A stretch of DNA of 64,000 bases from assembly GCF_009846525.1 (NCBI RefSeq), contig NZ_CP024621.1, forward strand, positions 2,852,001 through 2,916,000. Reading direction: 5' to 3'. The notes below the pieces were generated by a model that had not been told where the DNA came from, searched no databases, and saw only the letters and a list, made by a program, of their open reading frames with translations. A program made the translations under genes and the position numbers. This document shows, piece by piece, positions 55,891-64,000 of the stretch. Source of the DNA: Halomonas meridiana. Its GTDB lineage: Bacteria; Pseudomonadota; Gammaproteobacteria; Pseudomonadales; Halomonadaceae. Within the stretch, counting starts at the first letter, position 1; each line of letters begins with the position of its first letter.

Positions 55891-56008
55891 GAAAAGCGTG
55901 CACATAATAGCGAATGTGTGTGGGCGAGGCTACCCCCTTAGGGCGCTATCTTACGGCGTGATCGGCATTTTTTCGGCACTAATTGCCAGCGCTGGGGTCT
56001 GGTGGTGA

Positions 56009-56605
56009 ATGCTTCTATGGAGAATCGCTTTGAAAGCTTTGATGGCTCTTTTCCCGCTGCTGTTGGCGCTGCCGGTGCAGGCGGATTGGCAGCTTGATCC
56101 TGGCCAGTCTCAGGTGCAGGCGTCGATTACCCAACTGGATGGCGAAGCCCCGCAAACCCATCACCATCAGGTGAATAATTTGCAGGGCGATATTGCTGCC
56201 GATGGCACGCTGCGCCTGCCGCTGCGCTTGAGCCAAACCGACCTGCTCAAACGCTTTGGGGAGCTGCCGCCATGGGTGGGCTTGCTGGCGAACACCACGC
56301 TGGTGACGCTGGTGGCGCAAATGCCGCCGGAGCGGTTAGACGGCTTGGATATTGGCGAATCGATGGTGGAAACCCTCACCTTCCGGGTGCAAACCGATCT
56401 GATTAACCAAGAAGAGGCGGTGCCGCTGCGCTTTACCCGCGAAGGGTTGAACGAGGTGCGCGTGACCCACGCCGAACCCATGGCGCTGGATGGCAATGCG
56501 CTGATGGCCAACAGCACGGTACGCACCGTGCTGTCGATGTTGGGCTACCAGCAGATTGATGAGCATGTGCCCGTCACGCTAAATGCGCTGCTGGTAAACC
56601 GCTAA
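56009..56605 (+). CDS. YceI-like periplasmic protein
   Basis: A 198-residue protein with signal peptide (ALKALMALFPLLLALPVQA) and the YceI-type start DWQLDPGQSQVQASITQLDG, followed by repeated beta-strands of a lipocalin-like barrel that binds isoprenoid or lipid ligands in the family. ATG 56009 is used; TTG at 56030 with GGAG upstream is an alternative that keeps the signal peptide. It is the first host gene right of the island. Confidence 0.75.
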   Translation: MLLWRIALKALMALFPLLLALPVQADWQLDPGQSQVQASITQLDGEAPQTHHHQVNNLQGDIAADGTLRLPLRLSQTDLLKRFGELPPWVGLLANTTLVTLVAQMPPERLDGLDIGESMVETLTFRVQTDLINQEEAVPLRFTREGLNEVRVTHAEPMALDGNALMANSTVRTVLSMLGYQQIDEHVPVTLNALLVNR

Positions 56606-56631
56606 CGTTTGGCTTAGCCACTGATGAGCGC

Positions 56632-58467
56632 CTAGTGGCTGAGCGCTTCTACATCGCCTGCCTGGGCGGCCCCGGTTTGTACCCGCCACTGGGCGGCATA
56701 ATGGCCGTCCGCCGCTAACAGGCTGGCGTGGGTGCCGCGCTCGGCCACTTGGCCTTTCTCGATCACCACAATCTCGTCGGCGTGCACAATGGTGGAAAGC
56801 CGGTGGGCAATCATAATCACCGTACGGCCGTGGGCGATGCGTTTTAGCGAGCGCTGAATGGCCGCTTCGGTTTCGTTATCCACCGCACTGGTGGCTTCAT
56901 CCAGCACCAGAATCGGCGGGTCTTTTAACAGCGCCCGCGCCAGTGAAAGCCGCTGGCGTTGGCCGCCGGAAAGGCGCACGCCCCGCTCGCCCACTGGCGT
57001 ATCCAGCCCTTGGGGCAGCGTTTCGATAAAGCTCCAGGCTTCGGCGGTTTTGGCGGCGTCGATAATCGCAGCATCGTCGGCATCCGGCTGGCCGTAGGCG
57101 ATGTTGTCGCGAATGCTGCCTTCAAACAGGTACACATCCTGGCTCACTAGGCCAATCGCTTGACGAAGTGAGTGCATACTTACGTCTGTGATGGGTTGGC
57201 CATCTACCAGCACACGGCCACTGGCGGGGTCGTAAAAGCGCAGCAGCAGTTTGATCAGCGTCGATTTACCGGAGCCAGTGGCCCCCACCAGCGCCAGCGT
57301 ATTGCCAGCGGGCACGTGTAAGTCCACGCCGTTCACGCCTACTTGACTGGCTTCATATTGAAAACTCACCGCCTCAAAACGCACGTCGCCTTTTACCGGG
57401 GCAGTTAAAGGCGTGGTGCTGTCGTCCTTCACGGCAATCGGTACTTCGAGCAAATCCAGAATCCGTTTGGTGCTGGCCATGGCGCGCTCGAACAGGTCAA
57501 TCACTTGGGCAAGGCCGGTGAGCGGCCACAGCAGGCGCTGGGTCAGAAACACCAGCACGCCATACGCGCCCACGTTGAGGCTGCCGTTCAGTGCCATCAT
57601 GCCGCCGACGGTAAAGGTGGCGAGAAAGCCCGCCAAAATCGCCATGCGGATGACCGGAATAAACGCAGAACTGACTTTAATCGCGCGGCGGTTGGCGTCT
57701 ACATAAGCTTCGCTGGCCTCCCGCAGCCGCTCTGCTTCCCGCGCTTCGCTGGTGAAGCTTTTAATCGTGGCGATGCCGCTGAGGTTGTTGGAGAGACGGC
57801 TAGCAAGGTCGCCTACTTTTTCGCGCACGTCGCTGTACAGCGGCCCGGCTTTGCGCTGGAAGAAAAACGCGCCCCAAATGATCAGCGGAATGGGCGTAAA
57901 CGCTAGCAGCGCGATCAGCGGAGAAAGCACGAAGAACACCGCGCCTACGGCCACCACCGTAACCACTACTTGAATCAGCGCGTTAGCACCGCCATCCAGA
58001 AAGCGCTCTAGCTGGTTGACGTCATCGTTCATGGTGGCCACCAGCTGGCCGGAGCTTTTCGATTCGAAAAACGCCATGTCGAGGCGCTGGGCGTGCTCAT
58101 AGGTGTCTTGGCGCATATCCGCTTGCAGCCGCTGGGCCAGGTTGCGCCAGAGAATCTGGAACAGGTACTCAAACAGCGACTCCCCCGCCCAAATAAAGAA
58201 GGTGAGCACCGCCAAAATGGTGATCTGCTCTTGAGGCGATTCAAACCCCAGCCGCGCCACGAAGCTGCTTTCCTGGTTCACCACCACGTCGATCGCCACG
58301 CCAATCAGGATTTCCGGGGCGATATCGAATAGCTTGTTGATAATCGAGCAAATCGTGGCGGTGATAATCTGCCGCCGATAGCCTTTGGCGTAGCGCAGCA
58401 GGCGCATTAAGGCGTGAAAGCTTTGATTGACGGACGCTTTGTCAGCGCGGGTCGGGGAAGAAGCCAC
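56632..58467 (-). CDS. ABC exporter-fold half transporter, probably siderophore-linked
   Basis: A 611-residue protein with six membrane helices (about 30-330) fused to an ATPase: Walker A GATGSGKST, Q-loop SQDVYLFEG, signature RLSGGQRQRLS, Walker B ILVLDEATSAVD. It starts at GTG 58467 (AAGGA upstream) 38 bases after the FecE-like gene in the same operon. Exporter-fold half transporters in siderophore operons include YbtPQ and IrtAB, which import ferric siderophores, so import, or export of a siderophore, is possible. As a single gene it would form a homodimer. Confidence 0.85.
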   Translation of the reverse strand: MASSPTRADKASVNQSFHALMRLLRYAKGYRRQIITATICSIINKLFDIAPEILIGVAIDVVVNQESSFVARLGFESPQEQITILAVLTFFIWAGESLFEYLFQILWRNLAQRLQADMRQDTYEHAQRLDMAFFESKSSGQLVATMNDDVNQLERFLDGGANALIQVVVTVVAVGAVFFVLSPLIALLAFTPIPLIIWGAFFFQRKAGPLYSDVREKVGDLASRLSNNLSGIATIKSFTSEAREAERLREASEAYVDANRRAIKVSSAFIPVIRMAILAGFLATFTVGGMMALNGSLNVGAYGVLVFLTQRLLWPLTGLAQVIDLFERAMASTKRILDLLEVPIAVKDDSTTPLTAPVKGDVRFEAVSFQYEASQVGVNGVDLHVPAGNTLALVGATGSGKSTLIKLLLRFYDPASGRVLVDGQPITDVSMHSLRQAIGLVSQDVYLFEGSIRDNIAYGQPDADDAAIIDAAKTAEAWSFIETLPQGLDTPVGERGVRLSGGQRQRLSLARALLKDPPILVLDEATSAVDNETEAAIQRSLKRIAHGRTVIMIAHRLSTIVHADEIVVIEKGQVAERGTHASLLAADGHYAAQWRVQTGAAQAGDVEALSH

Positions 58468-58505
58468 ATCAATTCCTTTTACGTTGTTATCTGCGTAAAT
58501 CGCCT

Positions 58506-59306
58506 TTAAACGGGTTGCGTCGCTCGGCGCACGTTGGCAAGCAAGGGGCTGCCGGTATCAGGGTCAAGCAGCAGCGTGCACTCCACCTGATACAGCTCCC
58601 GCACCAGCGCGGGCGTCACCACCTCAGCGGGCGCGCCCTGGGCAACGATCTGCCCGTCGCGCATGGCAATCAGGTGGTCGGCATAACGGCAGGCGCTGGC
58701 TAGGTCGTGCAACACCATCACCACGGTGCGGCCGTGGCAGGCCAGATCGCGCACCAGCTCGAATACTTCGATTTGGTGGCCTAAGTCTAACGCGGAGGTG
58801 GGCTCATCGAGTAGTAAAAGCGGCGTTTGCTGAGCAATGGTCATGGCGATCCAGGCGCGCTGGCGCTGGCCGCCGGAAAGCGCTTCCAAAGGCCGGTCGG
58901 CAAGCGCCTCAAGCCCGGCAGCGGCCAGGGCGTAGTGCACCACCTGCTGATCTTCCGCTGACCACTGGCGCAGCCAGCCCTGGTGGGGCTGGCGACCAAA
59001 GCGAATCAGTTCGGTGACGGTTAGCCCTTCCGGAGCGACCGCCTCTTGGGGCAGTAGCGCCAGCTTGGTGGCAAGTTGTCGGGCGGGCATCTGGGCGATG
59101 TCGTGCCCGTTGAGCAGCACGGCACCGCTGTCGGGTTTGTGCAAGCGGGCCAGCCCAGAGAGCAGCGTGGATTTACCACAGCCGTTGGGGCCAACAATGG
59201 CGGTTACTTGCCCGCTGGGCAGGCTAACGCCGAGCTCGTGAATCACTTGGCGCTGGCCGTAGCTCATGCTGAGCGCATCGGTGGAAAGCGTGGGTAATGA
59301 GGTCAT
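58506..59306 (-). CDS. iron-siderophore ABC transporter ATPase (FecE/FhuC-like)
   Basis: A 266-residue cytoplasmic ATPase: Walker A GPNGCGKST (39-47), LALLPQEAVAPEG (Q-loop), signature LSGGQRQRAW, Walker B LLLLDEPTSALDL, and switch VLHDLASA. The class is iron-siderophore uptake. ATG overlaps the permease stop by ATGA. It energises the two permeases encoded directly upstream. Confidence 0.92.
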   Translation of the reverse strand: MTSLPTLSTDALSMSYGQRQVIHELGVSLPSGQVTAIVGPNGCGKSTLLSGLARLHKPDSGAVLLNGHDIAQMPARQLATKLALLPQEAVAPEGLTVTELIRFGRQPHQGWLRQWSAEDQQVVHYALAAAGLEALADRPLEALSGGQRQRAWIAMTIAQQTPLLLLDEPTSALDLGHQIEVFELVRDLACHGRTVVMVLHDLASACRYADHLIAMRDGQIVAQGAPAEVVTPALVRELYQVECTLLLDPDTGSPLLANVRRATQPV

Positions 59307-60433
59307 GGGCGGCTCCGTTGCGGGCGCATTAATATCCAGAGTAGCCAGGGGCCACCCACCACGGCGGTGACAATCCCCACGGGGATTTCGATGGGGGCAA
59401 ACAGCGTGCGGCCCGCTACATCGGCCAGCACCATCACCAGCGCTCCCGCCAGCGTGGCGGCTAAAATCGGCACATGGCGGGCGCTGGAGAGTGAGCGGGC
59501 GATTTCAGGGCCAATCAGCGCCACCAAGCCCACCGGCCCTGCCACGGCAACGGCCAGCGCAGTGAGCACCACTGAAAGTAACAGCACCTGCAGCCGCCGC
59601 GCTTTCACCGCGGTGCCCAAGCCACTGGCGATGGCATCCTTAAAGCGCAGCAGCGTGAGCGAGCGGGCCAGCGCCAGCGCGGCCACCAGCCCCAGCGCTA
59701 AGCCAATACCCAATAGCTGTACCGCGCTTGCCGGGCGGGCATTGAGGGAACCAACGGTCCAGGGGTAGGCGGCGTTGGCGGTATCAATCGCTACCCGCGC
59801 CAACATAAGCTGTGTAACCGCGCCAAAAACCGCGCCCACGCCAATGCCCGCCACAATAAAGCGATAGCCCTGGGTGCCGCTGCCCGCCGCTAGGCCAAAG
59901 GTGAGCACGGCGGCGGTGGTCGCCCCCGCCAGTGCCATGGCAGGCGGGGCAATCCCTACGCCTAACCCAACAATCGAGGCCACCGCAAAGGCGGTGGCAC
60001 CGTTATCGATGCCGATAATGCCGGGGGTCGCCAAACGGTTACGGGCCAGGGTTTGCATTAATACCCCGGCCAGCGCAAAGGCAGCCCCAGTGAAACAGGC
60101 AGCGATCAGGCGCGGCAGGCGCAGCTGCTGCACCATAAACGCGGTCATTCTATCGCCTTGCCCCAGCAAGGAAGCCACCACCGTATTCGGGGAAAGCGTC
60201 ACGCTGCCCAGGCTTAAATAGAGCACGCAGGCGGCCATCAGTGCGGCACTCAACCCGATATTCACCGCCACGGCGCGCTTTTCCAGCAGCACGCTCACCC
60301 CATAACGGGGCAGCGCAGCGCGCCAGTAGCCCTGCGGGGCAGCGACCTTTTGTGCGCTCGACTCTTCTCGATAAGCGGTGGATGTATGGGGCAGTGCCAC
60401 ACCGCTCATCGACTGTTTTGCCGTCATTTTCAT
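59303..60433 (-). CDS. FecCD-family permease (FepG-like)
   Basis: The start is set at ATG 60433; the same frame runs open to 60880 through the other permease but is not translated. The 376-residue product has about ten helices and family motifs QLRLPRLIAACFTGAAFALAG, RNRLATPGIIGID and VALIGPEIAR (coupling loop). The N-terminus has an extra 40-residue cytoplasmic stretch. It is 26 bases downstream of its partner permease. Confidence 0.88.
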   Translation of the reverse strand: MKMTAKQSMSGVALPHTSTAYREESSAQKVAAPQGYWRAALPRYGVSVLLEKRAVAVNIGLSAALMAACVLYLSLGSVTLSPNTVVASLLGQGDRMTAFMVQQLRLPRLIAACFTGAAFALAGVLMQTLARNRLATPGIIGIDNGATAFAVASIVGLGVGIAPPAMALAGATTAAVLTFGLAAGSGTQGYRFIVAGIGVGAVFGAVTQLMLARVAIDTANAAYPWTVGSLNARPASAVQLLGIGLALGLVAALALARSLTLLRFKDAIASGLGTAVKARRLQVLLLSVVLTALAVAVAGPVGLVALIGPEIARSLSSARHVPILAATLAGALVMVLADVAGRTLFAPIEIPVGIVTAVVGGPWLLWILMRPQRSRP

Positions 60434-60459
60434 AGCATCAGATAACCAAAGAGAGTGCG

Positions 60460-61509
60460 TTAGAGCATCGGCAGGCGCTTGGCCCGCACCACCGCAATCA
60501 GCACCGGCGCGCCGCATAGCGCGGTGAGTACGCCCAAGGGCAGCTCGGAGGGGGCGACGACGACACGGGAGATAATATCGGCGGTGAGTACGATCAGCGG
60601 GCCGACGGGTAGGCAGAACCAGAGCGTGCGGCGAATATCCGGCCCGGCGATGGCCCGCGCTACAAAAGGCACTACCAGCCCCACAAACGCAATCGGCCCG
60701 GCAATGGCGGTGGCCGCGCCGACTAATAGCGCCACACAGCCCACCGCCAGCCAGCGAATCAGCCCAGGGCGGTGCCCTAAACCGCTGGCGGCCCGCTCCC
60801 CCAGCGCCAGCGCGGCCAGCGGCCGGGCAATCAATACAACGCCCACTCCTGCTACCAATAGGCTTGGCAGCACGGCCCATAAATCGTCTAGCCGCCTACC
60901 CGCCAAGCTGCCCACCACCCAAAAGCGAATCTCATCGGCGGCACGCTGGTCGTAGAGCAGCATCAGTGCGCTGAGCGAGCCAAGCAGCCCCGAAAACGCG
61001 GCCCCCGCTAACACTAAGCGCACAGGGTCGCTCCCCACACCGCGCAGCCGCGCCACGCTGAGTACGCATACGCAGCCGATCAGCGCGCCTAACTGGGCCA
61101 CGGGAATGCGCAAAGTGGCCGCGCTGGCCCCTAATACCAGCGCCAGGGAAACGGCAAACGCAGCGCCTGCGCTCACGCCTAACAAGCCCGGCTCGGCCAG
61201 CGGGTTGCGGGAAACCGCTTGCAGCAGCGCCCCGGCCACGCCTAGCGCCACGCCAACTACAATGCCAATTAGCGTGCGGGGCGCGCGCAGCTCCCAGACG
61301 ATAAAACGCGCTTCCGCGTGTTCTCTACCGCTTAGCAGCCCCAGCACTTGGCGGGGGCCAACACTGCCTGCGCCTATCAACAAACTAACGACGCTCACCG
61401 CCACTAGGGCGGTGAGCAGAAGGATCATCCAGGTACGAGGTGAGCAGCGCCTGCCGCTCACGTTGTTCGCAACAGAGTTAGCAAAAGAGCTCACGGCAGC
61501 CTCGTTCAC
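60460..61509 (-). CDS. FecCD-family permease (FepD-like)
   Basis: A 349-residue partner permease starting at GTG 61509, overlapping the binding-protein stop (GTGA). Motifs ELRAPRTLIGIVVGVALGVAG, VSRNPLAEPGLLGVSAG and FVGLVVPFVARA are typical. The gene is very GC-rich with frequent GCG/GCC, like the rest of this operon. Confidence 0.9.
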   Translation of the reverse strand: MNEAAVSSFANSVANNVSGRRCSPRTWMILLLTALVAVSVVSLLIGAGSVGPRQVLGLLSGREHAEARFIVWELRAPRTLIGIVVGVALGVAGALLQAVSRNPLAEPGLLGVSAGAAFAVSLALVLGASAATLRIPVAQLGALIGCVCVLSVARLRGVGSDPVRLVLAGAAFSGLLGSLSALMLLYDQRAADEIRFWVVGSLAGRRLDDLWAVLPSLLVAGVGVVLIARPLAALALGERAASGLGHRPGLIRWLAVGCVALLVGAATAIAGPIAFVGLVVPFVARAIAGPDIRRTLWFCLPVGPLIVLTADIISRVVVAPSELPLGVLTALCGAPVLIAVVRAKRLPML

Positions 61510-62441
61510 GGCAATAAGGCATTCTCGATGTCATCCAGAATCGCCTGGGCCGCCAGCGGGCCGTTGGCGCTGCTCCAGAGCTGGCCGTTGACCAACACCA
61601 CTCGTTCGTTCTGTACCACGTTCAAGCGGTTGAAGGCAGCGCTCTGTTTGGCGCTATCTAGGGCGGCTTGGCCGTCATCATTTAGCGTGGCCAAAAACAG
61701 CCAGTCGCCGTCTACCTGGGAAAGGTTTTCTAGGCTCAATACATCGCTATGCACGCCCCGTTCACCGATCAGCTCGCCGCCTTGCACATCCAGGCCGACG
61801 CGCTCTAACAGGCCGGTGGCAATCAGGTTTTCCGACATCACCATGGGGCCGCCGGGCATCCAGCGCACCAGATAGGCGTTGCTGCCCACGTCGGCTTCAG
61901 CTACTGCGTCTGACATAGCATCGACCCGCTGATCGACGGCGCTGATCGCTTCGTCAATGGCCTCTTCCTGGTTCAAAGCCTGGCCGAATAGGCGCGCTTC
62001 GGCTTCCCAGTTATCGGCCGCCAGTGGTTGCGTGTGGGGCACCACGGTGGGAGCAATTTGCGATAGCAGTTGGTACTGCTCCTCCGGCAGTTGGGCCGCG
62101 GCTAGAATCAGGTCCGGCTGCTGGGCTAGCACTGCTTCAATATTAATTTCCCGCACGACGCCCACAATCTCAGGGTGTTTTAACTCATTCGCACTGAGGT
62201 AGTCGGTCACATATTGCGCCACGTTGTCGCCGCCACGGGTGGTGACCGCCCCTACCGGGGTCACGCCTGCCGCCAGCGCGGCATCCAACGCGCCCTCATA
62301 CAGTGTGACGACACGCACAGGGTTGTCAGCAACCTCCACGTCGCCGTAGGCGGTCTCCAAGGTGCGCGCTTGAGCAGTACCCGACAGCAAGCCGCCCATC
62401 AATATCCCTATTAACCCGCGCTGCAGTAACGTGTGTCGCAT
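61506..62441 (-). CDS. periplasmic ferric-siderophore binding protein (FatB/FepB-like)
   Basis: A 311-residue class III binding protein. GGAG six bases upstream supports ATG 62441 over the upstream in-frame start at 62570. Signal peptide LIGILMGGLLSGTAQA, then RVVTLYEGALDAALAAGVTP, PDLILAAAQLPEE and ERVVLVNGQLWSS, the family's order. It opens the second iron operon (to 56632) and is divergent from a FepA/CirA-like receptor, its likely outer-membrane partner. Confidence 0.9.
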   Translation of the reverse strand: MRHTLLQRGLIGILMGGLLSGTAQARTLETAYGDVEVADNPVRVVTLYEGALDAALAAGVTPVGAVTTRGGDNVAQYVTDYLSANELKHPEIVGVVREINIEAVLAQQPDLILAAAQLPEEQYQLLSQIAPTVVPHTQPLAADNWEAEARLFGQALNQEEAIDEAISAVDQRVDAMSDAVAEADVGSNAYLVRWMPGGPMVMSENLIATGLLERVGLDVQGGELIGERGVHSDVLSLENLSQVDGDWLFLATLNDDGQAALDSAKQSAAFNRLNVVQNERVVLVNGQLWSSANGPLAAQAILDDIENALLP

Positions 62442-62485
62442 ATGACTCTCCGGTAAAACGCTATGCCTAAATGATTCTCGCCGCT

Positions 62486-62504
62486 GATAATAACGATTCT
62501 CAAA
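62486..62504 (-). promoter_or_regulatory. candidate Fur box of the second iron operon
   Basis: GATAATAACGATTCTCAAA matches the Fur consensus at 11 of 19 positions with a full GATAAT arm; a second partial arm (ATGATTCTC) lies just left at 62471. It is about 45-60 bases before the binding-protein start. Confidence 0.5.
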
Positions 62505-62700
62505 AGCACTTGCACCCATATTCCAACGAATCTCCCGTTGCATGTCCCGCAACGCTGGGTGGAACGGCACACGTCGGCTTCAAATCCTACGGGCAGATCA
62601 ACGTCTCTCTGTCGGCAATCGTTCCATTAATAGCAACGCCATGTTCGATAAAACCATCTCGCAAGTGGGAACTTTTCTTCTTAGAATCCGCAGCTCATTT

Positions 62701-62719
62701 GATAATTAGTTTCATTAGC
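62701..62719 (+). promoter_or_regulatory. candidate Fur box of the FepA/CirA-like receptor
   Basis: GATAATTAGTTTCATTAGC matches the Fur consensus at 14 of 19 positions and lies 28 bases before the receptor's start codon. Confidence 0.65.
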
Positions 62720-62746
62720 AAACAAGACTCATATCAGGGGATCGCC

Positions 62747-64000
62747 ATGCCACGCTTTACTCGCACCGCCCTCGCCAGTGCCATCGCGCTGAGCGTTACT
62801 GTGGTGGCTAATGCGCAAGAATCAGCGCAACTGGATAACATCGTTGTCTCTGCCAGCGGGTTTGAGCAGGCAATGGTGGATGCTCCGGCGAGTATCTCGG
62901 TTATTTCCAGAGAAGAGCTTCAGCGCGAACGCATTACCAGTGTGGCCGATGCCCTGCGTAACGTAGAAGGGGTAGATGTCGGCGGTTCGGTGGGCAAAAC
63001 CGGCGGCAGTAACATTAGTATCCGTGGCATGCCTAGCGACTACACGCTGATCCTGATTGATGGCCGCCGCCAAAATGCGGCTGGAAGCGTCACGCCTAAC
63101 GGTTTTGGTGAAACCTCGACCAGCTTCTTTCCTCCCGTTTCCAGCATTGAACGCATCGAGGTGATTCGCGGGCCGATGTCCACCCTATACGGTTCAGATG
63201 CCATGGGCGGCGTAATCAACATTATTACCCGCCGAGTAGATCGCGAGTGGGTTGGCTCGGTCGGTGTCGAGAATACCTTTAATGAAGATCGTGACTTCGG
63301 CGACCGCCGCGAGATCAACCTCTATACCAGCGGCCCCCTGGTAGAGGACACGCTGGGCGTTCAACTGCGCGGGCGTTTGTATGAGCGTGACGCATCAGCG
63401 CTTGTCTACACCGACGCTAACGGCAACCCGGTTGAGGTGAGCCAGCGCGGCCCTAGCCCGGTAGAGGGCGATGTATACAACCTGGGCGGTAAACTGACCT
63501 GGACACCTAACGACAGCCACGACCTTTGGCTGGATGGGGAGGTGAACCGCCAGCGCTACAACAACGACGAGTGCCAACTCGGCACGCTGGATGGCCGCAC
63601 CCGCAGCTGTGCGCCCAACCCTGGCGTGGCAAACGGCTATGCCGACGAGCTACGCTTTGAGCGGGAGCAAGTGGCTATCGGCCATACTGGGCGCTTTGCC
63701 ACAGGCACGCTGGAATCGAGCCTAATGCGTAACACCACGGAAACCACTGGCCGTACGATTCCGGGTGATGAGGGTGTTGCTTACGAGGGCTTCCCCAGCA
63801 TTATTGGCGGTGCCCCGCGTAAGCTGGAAACCACCAATACGGTACTGGATAGCAAGTTTATTATGCCGTTGGGTAACCACATGACCACCGTTGGCCTCCA
63901 GTGGTGGGATGCGGAGTTGGATGACGGCTTGGCCAATGAGACTTTCGAGCAAACCACTTGGTCGCTCTTTGCAGAAGACGAATGGATGCTGCGGGATGAT
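62747..64000 (+). CDS. catecholate-type TonB-dependent receptor (FepA/CirA-like), 3' end outside window
   Basis: Starts at ATG 62747 with AGGGG upstream and remains open to the window end, 418 codons in. A signal peptide (TALASAIALSVTVVANA) is followed by a TonB box-like DNIVVSASGFEQ, the plug with VADALRNVEGVDV, ISIRGMPSDYTLILIDGRR (first 19) and IERIEVIRGPMSTLYGSDA, then barrel strands. CECQLGTL/RSCAPN-like cysteines (NDECQLG, TRSCAPN) match an FepA/IrgA extracellular loop. Receptor for catecholate siderophores by family; regulated by Fur in all likelihood. Confidence 0.9.
   Translation, partial: MPRFTRTALASAIALSVTVVANAQESAQLDNIVVSASGFEQAMVDAPASISVISREELQRERITSVADALRNVEGVDVGGSVGKTGGSNISIRGMPSDYTLILIDGRRQNAAGSVTPNGFGETSTSFFPPVSSIERIEVIRGPMSTLYGSDAMGGVINIITRRVDREWVGSVGVENTFNEDRDFGDRREINLYTSGPLVEDTLGVQLRGRLYERDASALVYTDANGNPVEVSQRGPSPVEGDVYNLGGKLTWTPNDSHDLWLDGEVNRQRYNNDECQLGTLDGRTRSCAPNPGVANGYADELRFEREQVAIGHTGRFATGTLESSLMRNTTETTGRTIPGDEGVAYEGFPSIIGGAPRKLETTNTVLDSKFIMPLGNHMTTVGLQWWDAELDDGLANETFEQTTWSLFAEDEWMLRDD

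Noticed and set aside
59303-60880. Longer permease reaching to 60880
   Set aside because: The extra 149 codons read through the other permease gene in the wrong frame and are Arg/Gly-rich; ATG 60433 gives the normal family length.

Overview
The window looks like chromosomal DNA of a halophilic gammaproteobacterium, most likely Halomonas/Vreelandella-like. This is inferred from protein style, a moderately high-GC core, gamma-type Shine-Dalgarno and Fur-like sites, and the rich siderophore equipment; no rRNA is present to confirm it.

Core region 1 (1-15.66 kb) carries small unknown genes, a Na+-coupled serine/threonine symporter (sstT), an XRE-cupin regulator with azlCD behind a 44-bp operator-like palindrome, and iron-uptake genes. 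The iron block has a DHA2-type MFS exporter, a FecB-like binding protein and two FecCD permeases in one overlapping operon. A TonB receptor lies convergent to it, followed by a divergent ATPase plus ferredoxin-like (probable ferric-siderophore reductase) pair and a second, FhuA-like receptor.

A 40.2-kb genomic island (15,668-55,859) is inserted in the 3' end of a tRNA-Ile2(CAU)-type gene. It is bounded by a 46-bp perfect direct repeat and has a tyrosine integrase and a probable excisionase at its right end. From left to right it holds: a decayed RelE/HigA toxin-antitoxin pair; an ISL3-family element with an ArsR regulator and an ArsP-like permease as passengers (8-bp target duplication); a two-gene McrB/DUF2357-nuclease system with coiled coil and zinc ribbons (20.0-24.7 kb, + strand); a TPR gene split by an IS3-family insertion; a nine-gene minus-strand operon (27.5-45.4 kb); a phage-like recombination module (DUF932, ERF annealing protein, YqaJ exonuclease, RadC); and a replication-like module (Gp2 protein with an HxH motif, a 17-bp perfect hairpin, a DUF3987 ATPase).

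The nine-gene operon is the most interesting part. Its order is SNF2 helicase with DUF3883, PtuA ATPase, PtuB HNH nuclease, DUF1156 DNA methylase, RecF/OLD-like ATPase, small PD-(D/E)XK-like protein, McrB-like AAA+ with an EVE-like domain, DUF2357 nuclease, DUF499 ATPase. Start and stop codons overlap or nearly touch at every junction. It combines three defence themes usually seen apart: a DISARM-related helicase/methylase/DUF499 set, a Septu pair, and an McrBC-like pair. The methylase gene also changes base composition sharply inside the reading frame, a sign of domain exchange.

Core region 2 (55.9-64 kb) resumes with the tRNA, a YceI-like protein and a second iron operon on the minus strand (binding protein, two permeases, ATPase, and an ABC exporter-type half transporter). 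Divergent from it is a FepA/CirA-like receptor that runs off the window. Fur-like boxes precede most iron units.
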